Origin: an uncultured Candidatus Actinomarina sp.
GTDB taxonomy: Bacteria; Actinomycetota; Acidimicrobiia; Actinomarinales; Actinomarinaceae
Length of the DNA: 37,271 nucleotides
Assembly (NCBI GenBank): GCA_902510965.1
Contig: CABXDM010000008.1
Location: 1-37,271, forward strand
Reading direction: 5' to 3'
Below, piece by piece: positions 34,860 through 37,271 of this stretch; positions within the stretch are counted from its first letter, which is position 1, and each line of letters opens with the position of its first letter. The notes beneath the pieces are model-generated. The model was not told the DNA's origin and did no database searches. It was given only the letters and a program-made list of their open reading frames with translations. The position numbers were made by a program, and so were the translations under genes.

Positions 34860-35839
34860 AAGATAAGTCCGTACTTCATGATCACTTAGATGGAGGATTG
34901 AGACCAAGTACAATTATAGAGCTAGCTGAGCAATCAAGAATTGAACTTCCAACTACTGATCCACAACTTTTAGAAGATTGGTTCTTTGAAAACATTTCAT
35001 CAGAATTAAATCAAGTATTTAATAAATTTGAATTAACAATTTCACTCATGCAAGATGAAGAATCTTTAGAAAGAATTGCTTATGAAGCAGTTGAAGACCT
35101 TACAAAGGATGGTGTTTCTAAAGGTGAATTAAGATATGCGCCATTGCAGCATCTAAGAGGGGAGTTAAATCCACAAAATGTTGTAGATTCAGTGTCTAGG
35201 GGAATTAAGAATGGAATGGCTGAATTTGGAGGTAATTTCAGTTCTATATTGTGCGCAATGAGACAAAACAATGATTCTTCTCAAGTAGCAGATTTAGCAA
35301 TTAGTAATTATTTAAATGGCGTTGTCGGTTTTGATTTAGCAGGACCAGAGTACGGACACCCTCCGTCAAAGCATATTGAAGCTTGTATGAAAATAAATAA
35401 AAGTGAGATTGGTTTAACAATTCATGCTGGAGAGGCAGCAAACTTCTCCTACATAGAGGATGCAGTATCTAATTGCAAGGCACAGAGAATTGGTCATGGC
35501 TGGCAAGTCATAGAAGGATGTGTTGAGATAGGTGGATTATTTGAACCAAATACTAAAGCTGCTGAATATATTCTTGAAGAGAAGATTCCATTGGAGATAT
35601 GTATATCTTCAAATGTTAAATCTGGAGCAAGTGATGTAAACAAAGAAAACCACCCCGTATTAAAACTGTTTAAAAGTGGATTTAACGTGACTTTAAATCC
35701 GGATAATCGTTTGATGGCCTCCACCACACTTTCGAAAGAATACGAATTAGCTAAAGAGGAATTTGGTTTAAGTGAAGATGAAGAAGATAAAATAATTCAA
35801 AATACCTATAATTCATTATTTGAAAATATAGGTTATTGA
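34856..35839 (+). CDS. add: Adenosine deaminase
   Basis: This enzyme converts adenosine to inosine. The zinc site is complete: H8 and H10 in HDHLDGGLRP, H190 in HAGE (E193 is the catalytic acid), RIGHG, and D283 in NPDNRLM. The DDP pair of eukaryotic enzymes reads D283-N284 here, which is the standard actinobacterial NxDNRLM form and not a defect. The 327-residue length is usual. The TTG start overlaps the previous stop (TTGA) and is backed by a strong AGGAGA six bases upstream. With the nucleoside hydrolase and Hpt this makes a chain adenosine-inosine-hypoxanthine-IMP. Confidence 0.95.
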   Translation: MKDKSVLHDHLDGGLRPSTIIELAEQSRIELPTTDPQLLEDWFFENISSELNQVFNKFELTISLMQDEESLERIAYEAVEDLTKDGVSKGELRYAPLQHLRGELNPQNVVDSVSRGIKNGMAEFGGNFSSILCAMRQNNDSSQVADLAISNYLNGVVGFDLAGPEYGHPPSKHIEACMKINKSEIGLTIHAGEAANFSYIEDAVSNCKAQRIGHGWQVIEGCVEIGGLFEPNTKAAEYILEEKIPLEICISSNVKSGASDVNKENHPVLKLFKSGFNVTLNPDNRLMASTTLSKEYELAKEEFGLSEDEEDKIIQNTYNSLFENIGY

Positions 35840-35854
35840 TAGCTAATTTTAGAG

Positions 35855-37018
35855 CTAGTCTTGTAATTTTAAAATTGTTGAAGCTAGCAAAACACTACCA
35901 TTGCGTATTGCAATTTTTGCTTCATTTGTAATGGTTGCATGCGCGAATTCTGGTTGATGGTTTACAACACTTCCATCATCAGGAACAATGGCGAGAAATG
36001 CATGTAGAGATGGAAATTTTTTTGATATATTTCCAAAGTCAGTTGATCCATTTTTAGATTGATCAAAATGTTTATTAGTTTTCATATCAATTCCAAGTTC
36101 TTTTGAATAATCCATAAAAATTTCAGCTAACTTACCATCTGTTACTAAATTTTCATAGGTTCCATTACCCTCTATGAAATTTACTTTACAACCAGTTGCT
36201 GAGGCTGCACTTTTAAAGCAGTTCAATATCTTTTTTTCGAGAACCTTTAGACCAGATGTTTTTTGGGCTCTCATCATCCAACTTGAGCGCGTGTAATCAG
36301 GGATAATATTTGCTGACTCTCCTCCATTCGTAATAATTCCATGAACTTTTTCTGTTGGAAGTAGCTGTTGTCTAAGTGCGCTTATGGAATTGTATGCTAA
36401 AACCTGTGCATCGAGTGCATTTTTACCTATATAGGGAGAACCTGAGGCATGGGCCGCCTTACCAATAAACTCAACATCAATCTGTTTCACAGCAACCATA
36501 AGAGGATCTACTTCATTCCTTGTCGCAGGATGAATCATTAGAACTGCTTTATTGTCTTTGAATACCTCTTTTTCAAGAAGTTTAATTTTCCCACCTCCTC
36601 CACCATTTGGAAATGAAAGAGGAAGAATCTCTTCTGCAGGACACCCTACGATTTGTATTGCATCAGAAAGTTTATCAATTTTTTTAGAAAGAAGATAAAA
36701 AGCACCTATACCTATAGAGGAGATAATATTATGCCCACAAGCTTGTCCAACACCCGGAAGAGCATCATATTCAATACATATTGAAATTGTTTTTTGATTG
36801 CCACCTTTTTTATTAATCAATCCAGTAAAAGCTGTAGGCATCTCGGATACTTTTTTAATTTTTGCAGACGAAATATTATTTGAAATTAATTTAGTAATCT
36901 CTTTATGAGACTTTACTTCTTCATAACCTAGCTCTGGGTTTTTGTATAAAAAGTCATTTAAGGCGAAAATTTTTTTTTCAAATTTAGAGAAGTCACTTAA
37001 TAATTCTTTAGTCAGCAT
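35855..37018 (-). CDS. M20-family metal-dependent amidohydrolase / peptidase
   Basis: This is a predicted two-metal hydrolase of N-acyl or amide bonds, close to AbgB/N-acyl-amino-acid amidohydrolases (M20D). EYDALPGVGQACGHN supplies the first metal ligands, GCPAEE the bridging acid, MIHPATRNEVD a further His, and VVNHQPEFAHA the C-terminal His. A dimerisation domain sits between. The 387-residue length is usual. It is convergent with add, 15 bp away, and lies two bases after the stop of the next minus-strand gene, so those two are likely one operon. The substrate is not known, and a nucleoside or peptide role is not implied. Confidence 0.88.
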   Translation of the reverse strand: MLTKELLSDFSKFEKKIFALNDFLYKNPELGYEEVKSHKEITKLISNNISSAKIKKVSEMPTAFTGLINKKGGNQKTISICIEYDALPGVGQACGHNIISSIGIGAFYLLSKKIDKLSDAIQIVGCPAEEILPLSFPNGGGGGKIKLLEKEVFKDNKAVLMIHPATRNEVDPLMVAVKQIDVEFIGKAAHASGSPYIGKNALDAQVLAYNSISALRQQLLPTEKVHGIITNGGESANIIPDYTRSSWMMRAQKTSGLKVLEKKILNCFKSAASATGCKVNFIEGNGTYENLVTDGKLAEIFMDYSKELGIDMKTNKHFDQSKNGSTDFGNISKKFPSLHAFLAIVPDDGSVVNHQPEFAHATITNEAKIAIRNGSVLLASTILKLQD

Positions 37019-37020
37019 CT

Positions 37021-37271
37021 TTAACCTTTACCAAAGAATGTTAATTCCTGAATGGCACATTCTTTGAAGGCATTCGAGTTTCCGATATCTTCACCTGAGT
37101 ATGCACTTAAAATATCAATCCTTAATGTTGCAGTAGTCGAATTTATATCAATCCATTGTTGGCCATTATTATTTTGTATTTCTTTTTCAATCAAGATGGA
37201 GGACTCATCTGTTGTAACCTGAATATCCCTTACCCTAAAATTTCTTTTGAAAGAATTGGTACTTTCAAGAT
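37021..37271 (-). CDS. C-terminus of a discoidin-like / NADase-type glycan-binding domain protein (5' end outside window)
   Basis: An open minus-strand frame runs from the window edge to a TAA at 37021-37023, about 82 codons. The translated end reads RVRDIQVTTDES, then QQWIDINSTTATLRIDILSA and SNAFKECAIQELTFFGK. This matches the end of beta-sandwich discoidin-like domains, where a sugar- or lipid-binding unit closes with a CAIxEx(L/I)xFFG strand. Such domains are common at the ends of actinobacterial surface and membrane proteins, often after a zinc ribbon or a transmembrane helix. The rest of the gene is not visible. It precedes the M20 gene by two bases. Confidence 0.6.
   Translation of the reverse strand, partial: LESTNSFKRNFRVRDIQVTTDESSILIEKEIQNNNGQQWIDINSTTATLRIDILSAYSGEDIGNSNAFKECAIQELTFFGKG

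Noticed and set aside
35700-35712. D296-to-N change in adenosine deaminase as a possible loss of activity
   Set aside because: NxDNRLM is the ordinary form in actinobacterial adenosine deaminases, and the zinc ligand D283 is present.
35840-35857. Inverted repeat TAGCT/AGCTA between add and the M20 gene as a terminator
   Set aside because: Only five base pairs with an eight-base loop and no clear U-run. Too weak to call.

Overview
The window is about 37 kb of AT-rich, densely packed bacterial chromosome. Intergenic gaps are mostly under 100 bp, and many neighbouring genes overlap by 1-14 bases. I read it as a genome-streamlined marine actinobacterium, most likely of the low-GC 'Candidatus Actinomarina' / OM1 type in the Acidimicrobiia. 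That placement is inference. It rests on a PimB-like mannosyltransferase, the tilS-hpt-ftsH-folE-folP-folB-folK-panC-coaX-lysS gene order seen in Actinobacteria, a ClpC, an actinobacterial-type adenosine deaminase (NxDNRLM motif), compact SAM-I/IV-like riboswitches, and the low GC. I see no insertion sequence, phage gene, CRISPR array or rRNA.

Layout. 1-10.5 kb: the 3' part of a membrane pyrophosphatase gene (hppA, cut by the window edge), a GT4 glycosyltransferase, topA on the opposite strand, then an overlapping string of MFS transporter, tmk, DNA polymerase III delta' and an MBL-fold hydrolase, and a second MFS gene facing back. 10.5-14.3 kb: a methionine/SAM block. metK and the metY-metX pair each carry their own small SAM riboswitch. 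In both leaders I can draw the same three-part switch: aptamer 5' strand, anti-Shine-Dalgarno strand, Shine-Dalgarno. 14.3-14.5 kb: a possible small structured RNA with GNRA-capped hairpins, then tRNA-Thr(CGU). 14.5-24.2 kb: a long same-strand housekeeping run of small membrane protein, tilS, hpt, ftsH, folate genes, panC, coaX and lysS. 24.2-27.8 kb: a polyprenyl diphosphate synthase (minus strand) divergent from clpC.

27.8-35.8 kb: a purine-nucleoside uptake and breakdown island. It holds a nucleoside hydrolase, a BMP-family binding lipoprotein, an ABC ATPase, two permeases, a TrzA/SsnA-type amidohydrolase and an adenosine deaminase. An 18-bp perfect palindrome sits in the lipoprotein leader, and a strong hairpin separates the lipoprotein gene from the ATPase gene. 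With hpt earlier in the window, this forms a plausible route: import nucleoside, deaminate, hydrolyse to base, salvage to nucleotide. 35.8-37.3 kb, minus strand: an M20 amidohydrolase and, running off the window, the C-terminus of a protein with a discoidin-like/NADase-type glycan-binding domain.

The most unusual content is in the folate run. FolE keeps its zinc and catalytic residues but lacks the arginines that bind the GTP triphosphate. FolP has altered pABA-loop motifs. A phosphatase-fold protein lacking both the catalytic Cys and Arg lies between folP and folB. FolB and FolK look normal. This suggests the first part of the pterin pathway has changed here. The two riboswitch leaders and the GNRA-rich RNA are the other points most worth testing.
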